DNA of 64,000 bases from Virgisporangium aurantiacum (lineage in GTDB: Bacteria; Actinomycetota; Actinomycetes; Mycobacteriales; Micromonosporaceae), in NCBI RefSeq assembly GCF_016863635.1, contig NZ_BOPG01000009.1:1-64000 (forward strand). Direction: 5' to 3'. The notes under the pieces are model-generated. The model was not told the DNA's origin and did no database searches. It saw nothing but the letters and a program-made list of their open reading frames with translations. Position numbers and translations under genes: made by a program. Positions 27,210-35,791 of this stretch are shown here, one piece after another (the first letter of the stretch is position 1; each line of letters starts with the position of its first letter).

Positions 27210-27903
27210 GCCCTCGAACCCGAGAACCTCGAAGGCGTCCGTGCGGCGATCCGCCAGTGGCAACAGCCCACCCCGGGCAAGCCGGGACCTCGGCACACCG
27301 GCGACCTGGCCGACGTCGTCGACCTCATGCTCGCCCACCGGCGCCCGAATCGGTGAAATCCTGGCCGTGCGGTGGGAAGACACCGACCTCGCCGCCGAAC
27401 ACCCGACCCTGACCATCTGCGGCACCATCGTCTACCTCAAAGGCAAAGGCTTCTTCCGGCAGAACTGGACCAAGAGCGACGCCGGCTACCGAACCGTCAT
27501 CCTGCCCCGGTTCGCGGTCGGGATGCTACTGGCCCGCAAGCTCACCGCCGCCGACAACCCCCACGATGCGATCTTCGCCTCCCGACGCGACACCTGGCTG
27601 TCCCCACACAACGTGCGCCGCCAGTGGCGCCAAGCCCGCGCTTACACCGACCTCGAATGGGTCACCCCACACACCTTCCGCAAGACCGTCGCCACCCTCA
27701 TCGACAACGAGGCCAACACCGAAGACGCCGCCGCCCAGCTCGGGCACGGCAGCAAGGAGATCACCAAGAAGCACTACATCGTCAAACCCGCCCTCGCCCC
27801 CGACAGCTCCCACATCCTCGAACAGCTCGGCGCGAGCCCGACGACCGGCGGTCGAGCGCCGCGACCGTGGGCCGTCCCGGGCCGCGTAGACACGCACGGA
27901 TGA
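27210..27903 (+). pseudogene. Island tyrosine integrase, truncated and frameshifted
   Basis: Catalytic half of a phage-type integrase of the actinobacterial AICE/tRNA-targeting kind. EPENLEGVRAAIRQWQQPTP leads to TGDLADVVDLMLA. One extra C at about 27335 shifts the frame to TGARIGEILAVRWED, which holds the first catalytic Arg. PHTFRKTVATL (HxxR), LGHGSKEITKKHYIV (His and the Tyr nucleophile) and the usual tail PDSSHILEQLG follow. The N-terminal DNA-binding half is missing, perhaps removed by the upstream transposase. Its position 155 bp from the tRNA fits the enzyme that inserted the island. Confidence 0.88.
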
Positions 27904-28017
27904 ACGCCTGACGGCCCGCAGCGCGGACAGACCCATTCCGGCCGAACGAACGTGGCCGCGCCCAGGCGTTGTGGGGGGTTTTCGGGGGGTGGTTCAAAAT
28001 CGCATAGTCAAACTTAA

Positions 28018-28049
28018 GGCCCTGACCGGCGTTTCTGCTGGTCAGGGCC
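28018..28049 (-). terminator. tRNA-Ala terminator supplied by the island
   Basis: A perfect 10-bp inverted repeat (28018-28027 and 28040-28049) with a 12-nt loop lies just downstream of the tRNA on the minus strand and is followed by TTAAGTTT. It is inside the island, replacing the terminator that now lies at 11643-11669. Confidence 0.7.
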
Positions 28050-28057
28050 ACGATTAT

Positions 28058-28092
28058 GTGGAGCTGAGGGGATTTGAACCCCTGACCCCCTC
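28058..28092. repeat. Right attachment repeat within tRNA-Ala
   Basis: The 35 bp are identical to 11686-11720 and form the 3' part of the tRNA-Ala gene. The insertion therefore kept the tRNA functional. Confidence 0.92.
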
Positions 28093-28132
28093 GATGCGAA
28101 CGAGGTGCGCTACCGGTCTGCGCCACAGCCCC
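28059..28132 (-). tRNA. tRNA-Ala(CGC)
   Basis: On the minus strand the acceptor GGGGCTG pairs with CAGCTCC, followed by discriminator A. The anticodon stem CCTCG/CGAGG encloses TTCGCAT, giving anticodon CGC (Ala, codon GCG). The T loop reads TTCAAAT. Length is 74 nt and CCA is not encoded. The gene carries the island's right att repeat in its 3' half. Confidence 0.93.
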
Positions 28133-28211
28133 TAAAGCCCACATCACAACGATCAGCGGACCGGCAACAAGGCTAACAGGCCCTGCGGCCACCCCGCGAA
28201 CGGGTTCCCCC

Positions 28212-28979
28212 TCACTCGTTCACGGCCCGGCGCCAGCCGGTGTCACCGCCGAGGTCGCGGCCCAGCCGGCGGGCCTCCTCGCGGGCCTCCAGCTGCCGCT
28301 CCAACAGTTCCCGCCGCTGGGCCGCCCGCCGGGCCTGTTCGCGCCGCACCGCGGCCTGCCGACGTTCGACCCACGCCTCGTACTGCTGCTCGGCCCGCCG
28401 GTGCCGCTGCTCCAACAGCGAACGGTTCCGCAGGTTGACCACGAACGCCACCAGCAGGAACCCCGTCACCGAGACCCCGATCCAGAAGCCCGGGGCGGCA
28501 AGACAAGCCAGCACGGAGAACACGGCCGTCAACAGAACGAGGAGAAGCAGGGTCCGCCGGCGGCGGCGGATCGTGCGCAACCGGGCCGCACGGCGGGCAC
28601 CCGCAGAAGAGGCAGAACGCATAGAAGACGCAGAACGCATAGAAGACGCAGAACGAGCAGAAGAAGCAACCGCAACGGGACGGCGGGCGCCAGTCCGCAC
28701 CGGGGACGGAAGGGCGGCGAAGACCGCGGCACCGGCGGCGAACGCGGCTGCGCTGGCTACCTGGCGGGCGAGGACCCGGGGTGGGTTCATCGGGCGGCGG
28801 CCCGGTACTGTGCGGCGGCGTCGGGGATGTTGCCAACCGGCGCGGGTCAGAACCCGCGCCGTCGACATCGCCCGCTCCGCCACCAGGCGTTCCGTGGCGT
28901 CGTACCGGCGAACGAGCGCCGGGGCGAGCGCGAGAAGGCCGGCCGCGGCAAGGACGGCGAGGAGCACCGAGGTCGGCAC
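28212..28979 (-). CDS. Membrane protein of the Rv0996 type
   Basis: A 255-residue protein with an N-terminal hydrophobic helix (LLAVLAAAGLLALAPALV), a basic linker (RRRRTVPGRRP), a Ser/Arg-rich low-complexity stretch, two further helices near residues 150-195 (LLLLVLLTAVFSVLACLAAP, GVSVTGFLLVAFVV), and a long Arg/Glu-rich helix likely to be a coiled coil. M. tuberculosis has a similar membrane protein, Rv0996, after rimJ, and the order galU-glp-rimJ-this gene is the same here. The start is GTG 28979 (MPTSVLL) with GAGAGG 7 bp upstream. Function is unknown. Confidence 0.78.
   Translation of the reverse strand: MPTSVLLAVLAAAGLLALAPALVRRYDATERLVAERAMSTARVLTRAGWQHPRRRRTVPGRRPMNPPRVLARQVASAAAFAAGAAVFAALPSPVRTGARRPVAVASSARSASSMRSASSMRSASSAGARRAARLRTIRRRRRTLLLLVLLTAVFSVLACLAAPGFWIGVSVTGFLLVAFVVNLRNRSLLEQRHRRAEQQYEAWVERRQAAVRREQARRAAQRRELLERQLEAREEARRLGRDLGGDTGWRRAVNE
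28605..28667. repeat. 18-bp tandem repeat inside the Rv0996-like gene
   Basis: A unit agaagacgcagaacgcat occurs three times (first copy with two changes, third with a changed end) plus a partial fourth. It encodes a repeated six-residue Ser/Arg/Ala motif in the linker of the membrane protein, so copy-number changes stay in frame. Confidence 0.85.
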
Positions 28980-29160
28980 CCTCACCCCTCTCAACCGAGC
29001 GCCGGCGATCCCGCACCGCCAGCGCATGAACCCAACGATCACCGAGGTTAAGGGTCCGGTGACGCAAATCGGGCGCGCCACGCGCACCCGTTGCATCGTC
29101 AAGGAACAAAGCGCATGTGAAACCGCTCAAAGTCGCCCAAACAGGGCATAACCGAAGGCC

Positions 29161-29802
29161 CTAAGCGGGTGTGCGGACCCGGTGCCAGCGGGCCAGCAGG
29201 CCACCTTCGGCCGACACGTCCTCGGTGGTCATCGCGTAGCCGATGTGGTCGCGCCAGGCGCCGTCGATGTGCAGGTAGCGCGGGTGGTAGGCCTCCTCCC
29301 GGAAGCCGAGCTTCTCCACCACCCGTCGCGACGCCTTGTTCTCCGGCCGGATGTTCACCTCGATGCGGTGCAGCCCGCCGGCGCGGAACGCGTGGTCGAC
29401 CGACAGCGCCAGCGCCGTCGGGATCACGCCGCGACCGGCGACCGCCGCGTCGACCCAGTAACCCGCGTACGCCGAGCAGAACGCCCGCCGCACGATGTTG
29501 CCCAGGGTCAGCTGCCCGACCAGCCGCTCCTCGCCGTTCTCGACGTAGCAGACCGCGAACGGCATGGCCGCGCCCTGCCGCGCCGACCGGCGCAGGTCGG
29601 CGTAGACCGCGCGGAAGGAGCCGGGCGAGTTCAGGTCGTGCCACGAGCCGTACGGAGTGGGCTCCCACTGCGCCAGCCACTTCTCGTTGCGCCGGCGCAC
29701 GTCGGCCCAGGGCTGCGCGTCGGAGCGCCGGTACGGCCGGAGCACCACCGGACCGTCGGTGAGCACCACCGGCCACCCCGGCGCACCCGCGCCAAACAGC
29801 AT
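29161..29802 (-). CDS. rimJ: GNAT N-acetyltransferase, RimJ/RimL type
   Basis: A 213-residue acetyltransferase. The acetyl-CoA fold is visible: VVLRPYRRSD start, GQLTLGNI (strand 4), YWVDAAVAGRGVIPTAL (pyrophosphate loop, QxxGxG-like AGRG), EVNIRPENKASRRVVEKLGF. This is the pattern of ribosomal-protein-alanine N-acetyltransferases, which acetylate protein N-termini, although actinobacterial members may have other targets. It lies 3 bp from the end of the glp gene and in the order known from M. tuberculosis (galU, moeA1, rimJ). Soluble, cytoplasmic. Confidence 0.9.
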   Translation of the reverse strand: MLFGAGAPGWPVVLTDGPVVLRPYRRSDAQPWADVRRRNEKWLAQWEPTPYGSWHDLNSPGSFRAVYADLRRSARQGAAMPFAVCYVENGEERLVGQLTLGNIVRRAFCSAYAGYWVDAAVAGRGVIPTALALSVDHAFRAGGLHRIEVNIRPENKASRRVVEKLGFREEAYHPRYLHIDGAWRDHIGYAMTTEDVSAEGGLLARWHRVRTPA

Positions 29803-29805
29803 CGT

Positions 29806-31047
29806 TTACCGCCGTCGATCAAGCAGAAGAACGTCGACCGTGGACCCGGCCGCGGCGGTGACCACCCGTTCGCCGAGCACCATCAGGGCATTCGCCTTGG
29901 CCAATCCTGACAGCGTATACGGGCCGCCGGCCAACGGCGCCACGGTGTACCCGCCGCCCCGCCGTTCGGCGACGTGCGCCGGCCGGAACTCGCGCAGGCC
30001 GGCCGGCGACGAGACGGTCTCCAGCAGGTGCGCCTTCACGCTGGGCCGGAACACCGGGTCGGCGCCGGCCAGCACCTGAATGATCGGACGCGCGAGCACC
30101 TCGAACCCGACCAGCGCCGCACCCGGGTCACCCGGCAGGCACACCACCGGCACCCCGGCGGCGCCGCCGACCGTCCCGAAGCCCAGCGAGCCCGACGGGT
30201 ACAGCGACACGTCGGTGAACTCGACGTCGCGGCGCGACAGGATCCGGCGCACCATGTCGCCGGGGCCGGTTCCGGTCCCGCCGGTCGTGATGATCAGGTC
30301 GGCCCGCAGCGTCTGGTCCTCCAGCAGGCCGCGCAGGCCCTCCGGGTCGTCGTCGCAGATGCCGATGCGGTATGCCAGCGCACCGGCCTCGGCCGCGGCG
30401 GCCGTCAGGGCGTGCGAGTTCGCGTCGACGACCTGGCCGGGCTGGCTGGTGCGGCCGACCTCGACGAGTTCGTCGCCGGTGGCGAGCAGCACCACGCGCG
30501 GACTCGGACGCACCACCAGGTGCCCGATTCCGGCGGCGGCCAGCATCGCCACCAGCGCGGGCGTGATGTAGGTGCCGGAGCGGGCCAGCAGTTCCCCGCT
30601 CTGCAACTCGTCACCGGCCCGACGCAGGCCGCTGCCGCGTTTACCGGCCCGGTACACCTCGACCACGGCCATGCCGCCGTCGGTGTCGTTCGTGGGCACC
30701 ACGATGTCGGCGTTGCCGGGCAGGGCGGCACCGGCCGCGATCGAGAAGCAGGTTCCGGGCGTCAGCCGCACCGGCCGCCAACTCGACGCGACCAGGTCGC
30801 CGATCACGTTGAGACGCACCGGCCGGTGGCCGGACGCGTCGAGCAGGTCGTCGAGCCGGGCGGCGTAGCCGTCGGCCGCGGCGTGGTCGAACGCGGGCAA
30901 CGGCCCGGGTGAGCGCACGTCTTCGGCCAGGACGTTTCCGTACGCCTGGTTGAGCTCGAGGTCCAGCGGCGGCAGCGGCCGTACGGCGCGCAGAACCGAC
31001 GCCAGGTAACTGACGAGCGGCGTGCGCGTCTCGGCGAGCAAGGTCAA
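29806..31047 (-). CDS. glp: Molybdopterin molybdenumtransferase (MoeA/Glp)
   Basis: A protein of about 413 residues of the MoeA/gephyrin family that inserts molybdate into adenylated molybdopterin. Seen: PPLDLELNQAYGNVLAEDV and DHAAADGYA at the N-terminus, ATGDELVEVG, TTGGTGTGPGD (molybdate-binding loop) and LPGDPGAALVGFEVL. The conserved LPGNP is LPGDP here, a mild change seen in some Glp paralogues. TTG 31047 is preferred because GGAGAA lies just upstream; the frame continues to TTG 31083. It overlaps or abuts galU and is probably co-transcribed with it. Confidence 0.9.
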   Translation of the reverse strand: MTLLAETRTPLVSYLASVLRAVRPLPPLDLELNQAYGNVLAEDVRSPGPLPAFDHAAADGYAARLDDLLDASGHRPVRLNVIGDLVASSWRPVRLTPGTCFSIAAGAALPGNADIVVPTNDTDGGMAVVEVYRAGKRGSGLRRAGDELQSGELLARSGTYITPALVAMLAAAGIGHLVVRPSPRVVLLATGDELVEVGRTSQPGQVVDANSHALTAAAAEAGALAYRIGICDDDPEGLRGLLEDQTLRADLIITTGGTGTGPGDMVRRILSRRDVEFTDVSLYPSGSLGFGTVGGAAGVPVVCLPGDPGAALVGFEVLARPIIQVLAGADPVFRPSVKAHLLETVSSPAGLREFRPAHVAERRGGGYTVAPLAGGPYTLSGLAKANALMVLGERVVTAAAGSTVDVLLLDRRR

Positions 31048-31057
31048 CAGTTCTCCG

Positions 31058-31951
31058 TCACAGTTCCTTGCCGACGAACTCAACCAGCCACTGTCTGAAG
31101 GCCGGCCCGATGTCGGCCCGTTGGCATGCCAGTTCCACCACCGTCTGGAGGTAGCCGAGCGGCATGCCGGTGTCGTAGCGCACCCCGCCGTACACGATGC
31201 CGTGCACGGGTGCGCCCTCCTTGAGCATCAACGCCATGGCGTCGGTCAGCTGGATCTCCCCGCCACTGCCCGGGCCGATTCGGCGAAGCGCGTCAAAAAT
31301 CTCGAACGGCAGGATGTACCGGCCGATGATCGCCAGGTTGCTCGGCGCGTCCTCCGGCGACGGCTTCTCGACCATGCCGGTGATCTCCACCGCATTGCCC
31401 TCGGCCCGGGAAACCGAACAGATCCCGTACCGGCTCACCTCGTCCTTACCGACCTCCAGCAGCGCGATCACGATGCCGCCGGTGCGGGCCTGCAGGTCGA
31501 GCATCTCGTTCAGCAGCGTGGCGTCGTCCATGAACTCGTCGCCGAGCAGCACGGCGAACGCCCCGCCACCCACGTGCGACTCGGCGAACGACACCGCGTG
31601 CCCGAGGCCGAGTGCCTCCCCCTGCCTGATGGAGTGGATGGCCGCGAGTTCACTGGGACGTTTCACCGCCGCCAGGCGCTCGTCGTCGCCCTTCTCGGCG
31701 AGACGTTGTTCCAGGTCTGGCCGGCGGTCGAAGTGGTCGACCATGGCGGTCTTACCCCGCCCGGTGACCAGCAGGACGTCGGTGATCCCGGCAGCAGCGG
31801 CCTCCTCCACGATGTACTGGAGCACCGGACGGTCGACGACCGGCAGCAGTTCCTTGGGGACGGCCTTCGTCGCCGGCAGGAAACGGGTGGCCAGACCGGC
31901 GGCGGGGATGACAGCCTTGACTGCTCGGCCGGAGGTCGTGGTCTGTGGCAT
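31058..31951 (-). CDS. galU: UTP-glucose-1-phosphate uridylyltransferase
   Basis: A 297-residue GalU making UDP-glucose from UTP and glucose 1-phosphate for cell-wall and glycan synthesis. The nucleotide-binding signature AVIPAAGLATRFLPATKAVP is at residues 10-29. GHAVSFAES, LLGDEFMDD (metal-binding Asp), MVEKPSPEDAPSNLAIIGRY and GVRYDTGMPLGYL follow. The length is normal. ATG 31951 was chosen over the longer frame because the family starts about 10 residues before the signature. Upstream, only 10 bp separate it from the end of the diguanylate cyclase gene. Confidence 0.96.
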   Translation of the reverse strand: MPQTTTSGRAVKAVIPAAGLATRFLPATKAVPKELLPVVDRPVLQYIVEEAAAAGITDVLLVTGRGKTAMVDHFDRRPDLEQRLAEKGDDERLAAVKRPSELAAIHSIRQGEALGLGHAVSFAESHVGGGAFAVLLGDEFMDDATLLNEMLDLQARTGGIVIALLEVGKDEVSRYGICSVSRAEGNAVEITGMVEKPSPEDAPSNLAIIGRYILPFEIFDALRRIGPGSGGEIQLTDAMALMLKEGAPVHGIVYGGVRYDTGMPLGYLQTVVELACQRADIGPAFRQWLVEFVGKEL

Positions 31952-31961
31952 GCCCGAAAGG

Positions 31962-33965
31962 CTAACCGCCGAGAACCCGCTGTGCCGGTTGCACACCGCG
32001 GGACACACCGGTAACCGGTACTGCTGGATCGCCGACAGGCACCTCCGGACGCCGAGCGGGGATCGCCAGACCGGGTGGACGGCGGGCGTCGGCGGTGCGG
32101 CACGCGTCCCGTCCCGCCGCTTTCGCCGCGTAGAGCGCGATGTCCGCGGCCTCGAGCACGGCGGGCCCGGTTGCCCCGTGCTCGGGGTACACGGCCACCC
32201 CGATCGACACCGTGACGTTGATCATGTGGTCGCGGGCCCGCACCGGCGTGCCGCGTACCTCGGTGGCCAGGCGGCGGGCCAGCGCCGACCCGCCGGCCGT
32301 GTCGGTCTCCGGCAGCAGCACCACGAACTCCTCCCCACCGCGCCGGAACGCCACGTCGACCTCCCGGGTCACCGCCCGGATCCGGCGGCCGATCTCGACC
32401 AGCACCAGGTCGCCCACGGCGTGGCCGTAGGTGTCGTTGACGTCCTTGAAATGGTCGAGATCGAGGGCCACCACCGCGAGCGTGCGGCCGAACCGGGCCG
32501 CCCGTTCCAGCTCGCGGCGCAGCGATTCGCGCAGGTACCGGTAGTTGAACAGGCCGGTGAGCGGATCCGTGAGCGACAGCCGCTGGGCTTCCTCGTGCAG
32601 TCGCACGTTGTCCAGCGCGATCGCCGCCTGCGCCGCGAACGTCGTCAAAGTGGAGACGTCCGTCTCGTCGAAACCGTCCGGGCCGACGCGGTCGTAGAGC
32701 GCGAGGACGCCACGATGCGGTTCGGTCATGGCCTCCTCCATCGGCGTCACCGGCTCCGGGACGGCCACCGGCACCGCGACGAACGTGGTGCCCCGGGGTT
32801 CGGCCGGCGAGGACCGCGGATCGGGGAACCGGCCGCAGGCCGGCACGCCGTTGTCGGCGACCATGCCGAGCAGTCCTTCGCCCGGCGCGAGCCGCAGCCC
32901 GGCCAGCGCCGGCGACCCCGGCACCGCACCCACCGCACATTGCGCCACCAGCATCCCGGTCGCCGGGTCCAGGAGCAGCACCACGCCGGCCTGCGCGCCG
33001 GTCGCCGACCGCGCCGAGTGCAGCGTGACGTGCAGGATCCGGGCGACGTCGTGGGTGCCGCTCAGGGTGTCGCCGAGCAGGGCGAGGTGGTTGCGCAACT
33101 GGTCGCGACTGGCGGTCAGGGCCCGGACGTAGCCGCGCATCTCCTGGGTCATCCGGTTGAACGTGTCGCCGAGCCGGCCGATCTCGTCCGGGCCGACGTG
33201 CAGCACGCGGGTGTTGAGGTCGCCGGCGGCGACGCGTTCGGCGGCGTGGGCCAGGTCGGCCAGCGGCCGGGTGGTCGACCGGGCGAGCCACCAGGCAGCG
33301 GCCAGCGCCACCACGGCGGCCGCGGCGACCACCAGTCCGAGCAGCGCGTACAGGCGGTTCAGCGAGGTCGGTGCGGTGCTGATCAGGAGGTCGAGCGGCT
33401 GGCCGTCGCCGGGTTCGAGATGACGGTTCAGGCCGGTCGAACCGGCACCGCCGACACGGACCGAGACCCCGCCGGCCGCGGCGAGGGCCTGCAGCAGCGC
33501 GTCGTCGACGGGCGCCGTGGCCTGCGCGTATCCGAGCAGCGTGCCGGCCTGGTCGCGCCGCTCGACGCGGACGCCGAAGGCGGTGACACCGCCGACGCCC
33601 GGCGCACCGCCACCGACACCGCCGCCACCGGCGGCACAGTCGGCCCAGGCCGCCGGCGCGGGTGGACCGGCGACCGCCGTCACCGCACCGCTCGCGTCGA
33701 CCACCACGATGCTCGTCGCGCCCGCCGCGACCACCGGCGCGCGCCCCTCGGCCGCGAGCAGTGCCGCGGCGGTGGCGGCCGACTCCAGCCGGTCGCAGCG
33801 GGCACCCAGTTCGGCGCGGACGGCGCTCGCGGCGGCGGCCAGGCGGTCGTCGGCCCGGTCGCGCGCCAGTTCGGTCGCCGTGATACCGACGAACACGGCA
33901 GCGAGCAGCACCGGCCCGAGCACCACCCCGAGAAAGGTGACGGTCAACCGGGCGCGCAGCGTCAC
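31962..33965 (-). CDS. Membrane-bound diguanylate cyclase (HAMP-GAF-GGDEF)
   Basis: A 667-residue signalling protein. Two transmembrane helices (about 8-28 and 232-252) enclose an extracellular Ala-rich sensor. A HAMP domain follows (RPLADLAHAAERVAAGDLNTRV), then a GAF domain (about 320-470) and a GGDEF domain with LTDPLTGLFNYRYL, DLDHFKDVNDTYGH and active-site RRGGEEF. An intact inhibitory site RxxD (REVD) stands five residues before GGEEF, so product inhibition is expected. It makes cyclic di-GMP. GTG 33965 follows GAGGAG. It separates galU from the cyclo-ligase, an insertion relative to M. tuberculosis gene order. Confidence 0.94.
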   Translation of the reverse strand: MTLRARLTVTFLGVVLGPVLLAAVFVGITATELARDRADDRLAAAASAVRAELGARCDRLESAATAAALLAAEGRAPVVAAGATSIVVVDASGAVTAVAGPPAPAAWADCAAGGGGVGGGAPGVGGVTAFGVRVERRDQAGTLLGYAQATAPVDDALLQALAAAGGVSVRVGGAGSTGLNRHLEPGDGQPLDLLISTAPTSLNRLYALLGLVVAAAAVVALAAAWWLARSTTRPLADLAHAAERVAAGDLNTRVLHVGPDEIGRLGDTFNRMTQEMRGYVRALTASRDQLRNHLALLGDTLSGTHDVARILHVTLHSARSATGAQAGVVLLLDPATGMLVAQCAVGAVPGSPALAGLRLAPGEGLLGMVADNGVPACGRFPDPRSSPAEPRGTTFVAVPVAVPEPVTPMEEAMTEPHRGVLALYDRVGPDGFDETDVSTLTTFAAQAAIALDNVRLHEEAQRLSLTDPLTGLFNYRYLRESLRRELERAARFGRTLAVVALDLDHFKDVNDTYGHAVGDLVLVEIGRRIRAVTREVDVAFRRGGEEFVVLLPETDTAGGSALARRLATEVRGTPVRARDHMINVTVSIGVAVYPEHGATGPAVLEAADIALYAAKAAGRDACRTADARRPPGLAIPARRPEVPVGDPAVPVTGVSRGVQPAQRVLGG

Positions 33966-34060
33966 GGTCCTCTCCTCCCCGGGGGCGTGGGGCTGTTCGT
34001 CCTCTGTATCCGATGCTGTCACAAAGTGTGAGGCCTTGAAGTCGGACAGTAAGGAGCGTT

Positions 34061-34627
34061 GTGTCAAATTTCAGCCCATCGGGGGTTGCGCCGGCCAAAC
34101 CACCCATGCGTGCGGCGCTGCTCGCGGCTCGCCTGGCCGTGCCCGGCCCGGAGCGGCGGCGTCGCGACACCGCGATCGCCGCCGCGCTCGCACCGCTCGC
34201 GCGTGGAGTGGTCGCGGCTTTCGTCCCGCTTCGGCAAGAGCCAGGAGACGTAGAGACGTTCACCGGCGTACCGCGCCTACTCCTACCGGTGGTCCGTACG
34301 GACAACGACCTCGACTGGGCCGTCTTCGACGGCACGCTGGCGCCGGGGCGGTTCGGGTTGTCGGAGCCCACCGGTACCCGGCTGGGCGTCGAGGCCGTGC
34401 TGGGCGCCGACCTGCTCGTGGTGCCCGCGCTGGCGGTCGACGCCCGCGGTGGACGGCTGGGCCGTGGCGGCGGCTCCTACGACCGGGTGCTGGCCCGGGT
34501 GGCCGGCGTCGTACCCGCGCTGGCGGTGGTCGACGAGGCCGAGGTGGTGGCCGAGGTGCCGATGGAGCCGCACGACCGGCCGGTGCAGGGGTACGTCACG
34601 CCCGCTGGCGTCCACTGGATCTCGTGA
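34061..34627 (+). CDS. 5-formyltetrahydrofolate cyclo-ligase
   Basis: A 188-residue enzyme converting 5-formyl-THF to 5,10-methenyl-THF with ATP. It shows the family end: LGADLLVVPALAVDARGGRLGRGGGSYDRVL (GxGxGYYDR variant with Ser for Tyr), then VPMEPHDRPVQGYVTPAG. The N-terminus holds the substrate-binding helix (PPMRAALLAARLAVPGPERRRRD). GTG start, divergent from the cyclase gene with 95 bp between. It is followed by the FmdB gene, as in other actinobacteria. Confidence 0.93.
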   Translation: MSNFSPSGVAPAKPPMRAALLAARLAVPGPERRRRDTAIAAALAPLARGVVAAFVPLRQEPGDVETFTGVPRLLLPVVRTDNDLDWAVFDGTLAPGRFGLSEPTGTRLGVEAVLGADLLVVPALAVDARGGRLGRGGGSYDRVLARVAGVVPALAVVDEAEVVAEVPMEPHDRPVQGYVTPAGVHWIS

Positions 34628-34741
34628 GCCGCTCCCGGCCCGCACCCGGACCCGACTGGACGATTGGGCGGTTCATGACGCACCATTGGCACTCGAAGTC
34701 CCGGAGTGCCAGTACCGTGTGCAAGCCTGTGGAGGGTTTTC

Positions 34742-35080
34742 GTGCCGACCTACCAGTACGCGTGCACCGCGTGCGGCCACCAGCTCGAAGCGGTCCAGTC
34801 GTTTTCGGACGACGCGCTCACCGAGTGCCCGGAGTGTGAGGGGCGGCTCCGCAAGGTGTACTCCGCGGTCGGCGTTGTCTTCAAGGGCTCCGGCTTCTAC
34901 CGCACCGACTCCCGCAACGGCGGGAAGTCCGGCGGGTCGAGCAAGCCGGCCGAGAAGTCCGAGTCCGGCTCCGAGTCGAAGTCGGAGTCCAAGACCGAGA
35001 CGAAGACCGAAACCAAGACCGAGACGAAGTCGTCGGCGAAGTCCGACTCGTCGTCGAAGAGCCCTGCTCCCGCCGCCTAG
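34742..35080 (+). CDS. FmdB-type zinc-ribbon protein
   Basis: A 112-residue protein with an N-terminal zinc ribbon (YQYACTACGH at 4-13 and CPECEGRLRKV at 30-40), then VVFKGSGFYRTDSR, the conserved FmdB core. The last 60 residues are a low-complexity Lys/Ser/Glu/Thr tail (ESKSESKTETKTETK). GTG 34742 is preferred because GGAGGG lies 6 bp upstream and MPTYQY is the standard family start. Function is unknown, with a regulatory role proposed for the family. Confidence 0.92.
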   Translation: MPTYQYACTACGHQLEAVQSFSDDALTECPECEGRLRKVYSAVGVVFKGSGFYRTDSRNGGKSGGSSKPAEKSESGSESKSESKTETKTETKTETKSSAKSDSSSKSPAPAA

Positions 35081-35226
35081 TCCCAGTGGGGCGGGCGCTC
35101 GGCCAGCAGCCGGTCGTCGTTGCGCTGGGCGTGCTCGCCCCAACCCGCGTCGGTGTCGTCGGAGGTCTGATCCGGCAGGATGACGAACTCCTCGGTCAGC
35201 TGGACCTCACGGTCCTCGTCGTACAT
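35077..35226 (-). CDS. Small acidic conserved protein (49 aa)
   Basis: A 49-residue protein (MYDEDREVQLTEEFVIL, then ending LLAERPPHWD) overlapping the FmdB stop by 4 bp. It looks like a short conserved actinobacterial protein: acidic, Trp-containing, no membrane segment. ATG 35226 and GTG 35232 are both possible starts. The longer open frame on this strand continues into non-coding sequence of the neighbouring gene. Confidence 0.65.
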   Translation of the reverse strand: MYDEDREVQLTEEFVILPDQTSDDTDAGWGEHAQRNDDRLLAERPPHWD

Positions 35227-35266
35227 GCCCACGTGTGCAGAGTAGCGCCGCGATAGGTTGGCGCTG

Positions 35267-35791
35267 ATGAGCGCGAACGACGAAGCCTGGCGCCGCCCGT
35301 CGGGCCAGCCGGGCAACCAGACCCCGAGCGGGCCGGCCGCCTCCGAACCACCACCGCGTCCGCTGCCGGCACCCCGGCCGGAAGACAAGGTGTGGGCCCG
35401 CCCACCCGCTGGCCAGGCGATCCCTGCCGGCTCAGCGAGCTCGGCCGGCGGCGCCGGCTCGCCCAGCGCAGCCGGATCAGCCGGCCCTGCCGGCGCGGCC
35501 GGCGGATCGGCCGGCGGATCAGCCGGTGGGGGATCCGCGAACGGCGCGGGGCCGGCGACCCCGGCAATCCCGGAGTACGCCGGCCCGCCCCGCTCGAACC
35601 CGCCACCGGCCGCGTGGCGCCCGCCGATCGTGGCCGAACCACCGCCGCCGGGCACGCTCCCCGAGCAGGACCACGACCGGATCGACGTGGAGGAACAGGC
35701 CGCCCGCACGCTGACCACCGGCATCGGCCTGGTGGTCGGCGCCCTCTGCCTGGTGCTCCTGCTGGTCCTCTGCGCGAGAGCGCTGTTCTAG
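35267..35791 (+). CDS. Pro/Ala/Gly-rich protein with C-terminal membrane anchor
   Basis: A 174-residue protein. The first 130 residues are disordered and rich in Pro, Ala, Gly and Ser (AGSAGPAGAAGGSAGG). The acidic segment DHDRIDVEEQAARTLTTG leads to one hydrophobic helix at the very end (IGLVVGALCLVLLLVLCARALF), so it is tail-anchored. ATG 35267 (MSANDEAWRRP) is the natural start. The disordered region is GC-rich and in the same frame throughout, arguing for real coding. Function unknown. Confidence 0.75.
   Translation: MSANDEAWRRPSGQPGNQTPSGPAASEPPPRPLPAPRPEDKVWARPPAGQAIPAGSASSAGGAGSPSAAGSAGPAGAAGGSAGGSAGGGSANGAGPATPAIPEYAGPPRSNPPPAAWRPPIVAEPPPPGTLPEQDHDRIDVEEQAARTLTTGIGLVVGALCLVLLLVLCARALF

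Larger units (their letters stand above)
11686..28092. mobile_element. Integrated genomic island in tRNA-Ala(CGC), 16.4 kb
   Basis: The element is bounded by perfect 35-bp direct repeats, carries an integrase remnant beside the intact tRNA, and contains several IS elements plus a lower-GC cargo block. The cargo is a PurF-type amidophosphoribosyltransferase, an AurF-like oxygenase, a TIR protein, a ROCO GTPase and a MOSC protein. No replication, conjugation or excisionase gene is recognisable, and the integrase is frameshifted and N-terminally truncated, so the island is probably fixed. It may have been an AICE or satellite-like element that lost its transfer genes. Confidence 0.88.

Noticed and set aside
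31197..34031. 944-residue open frame on the plus strand
   Set aside because: It is the antisense shadow of galU and the diguanylate cyclase; composition is Arg/Ser-rich with no domain.
31663..34371. 902-residue minus-strand frame
   Set aside because: An out-of-frame shadow of the GGDEF gene on the same strand, extremely Arg/Gly-rich.
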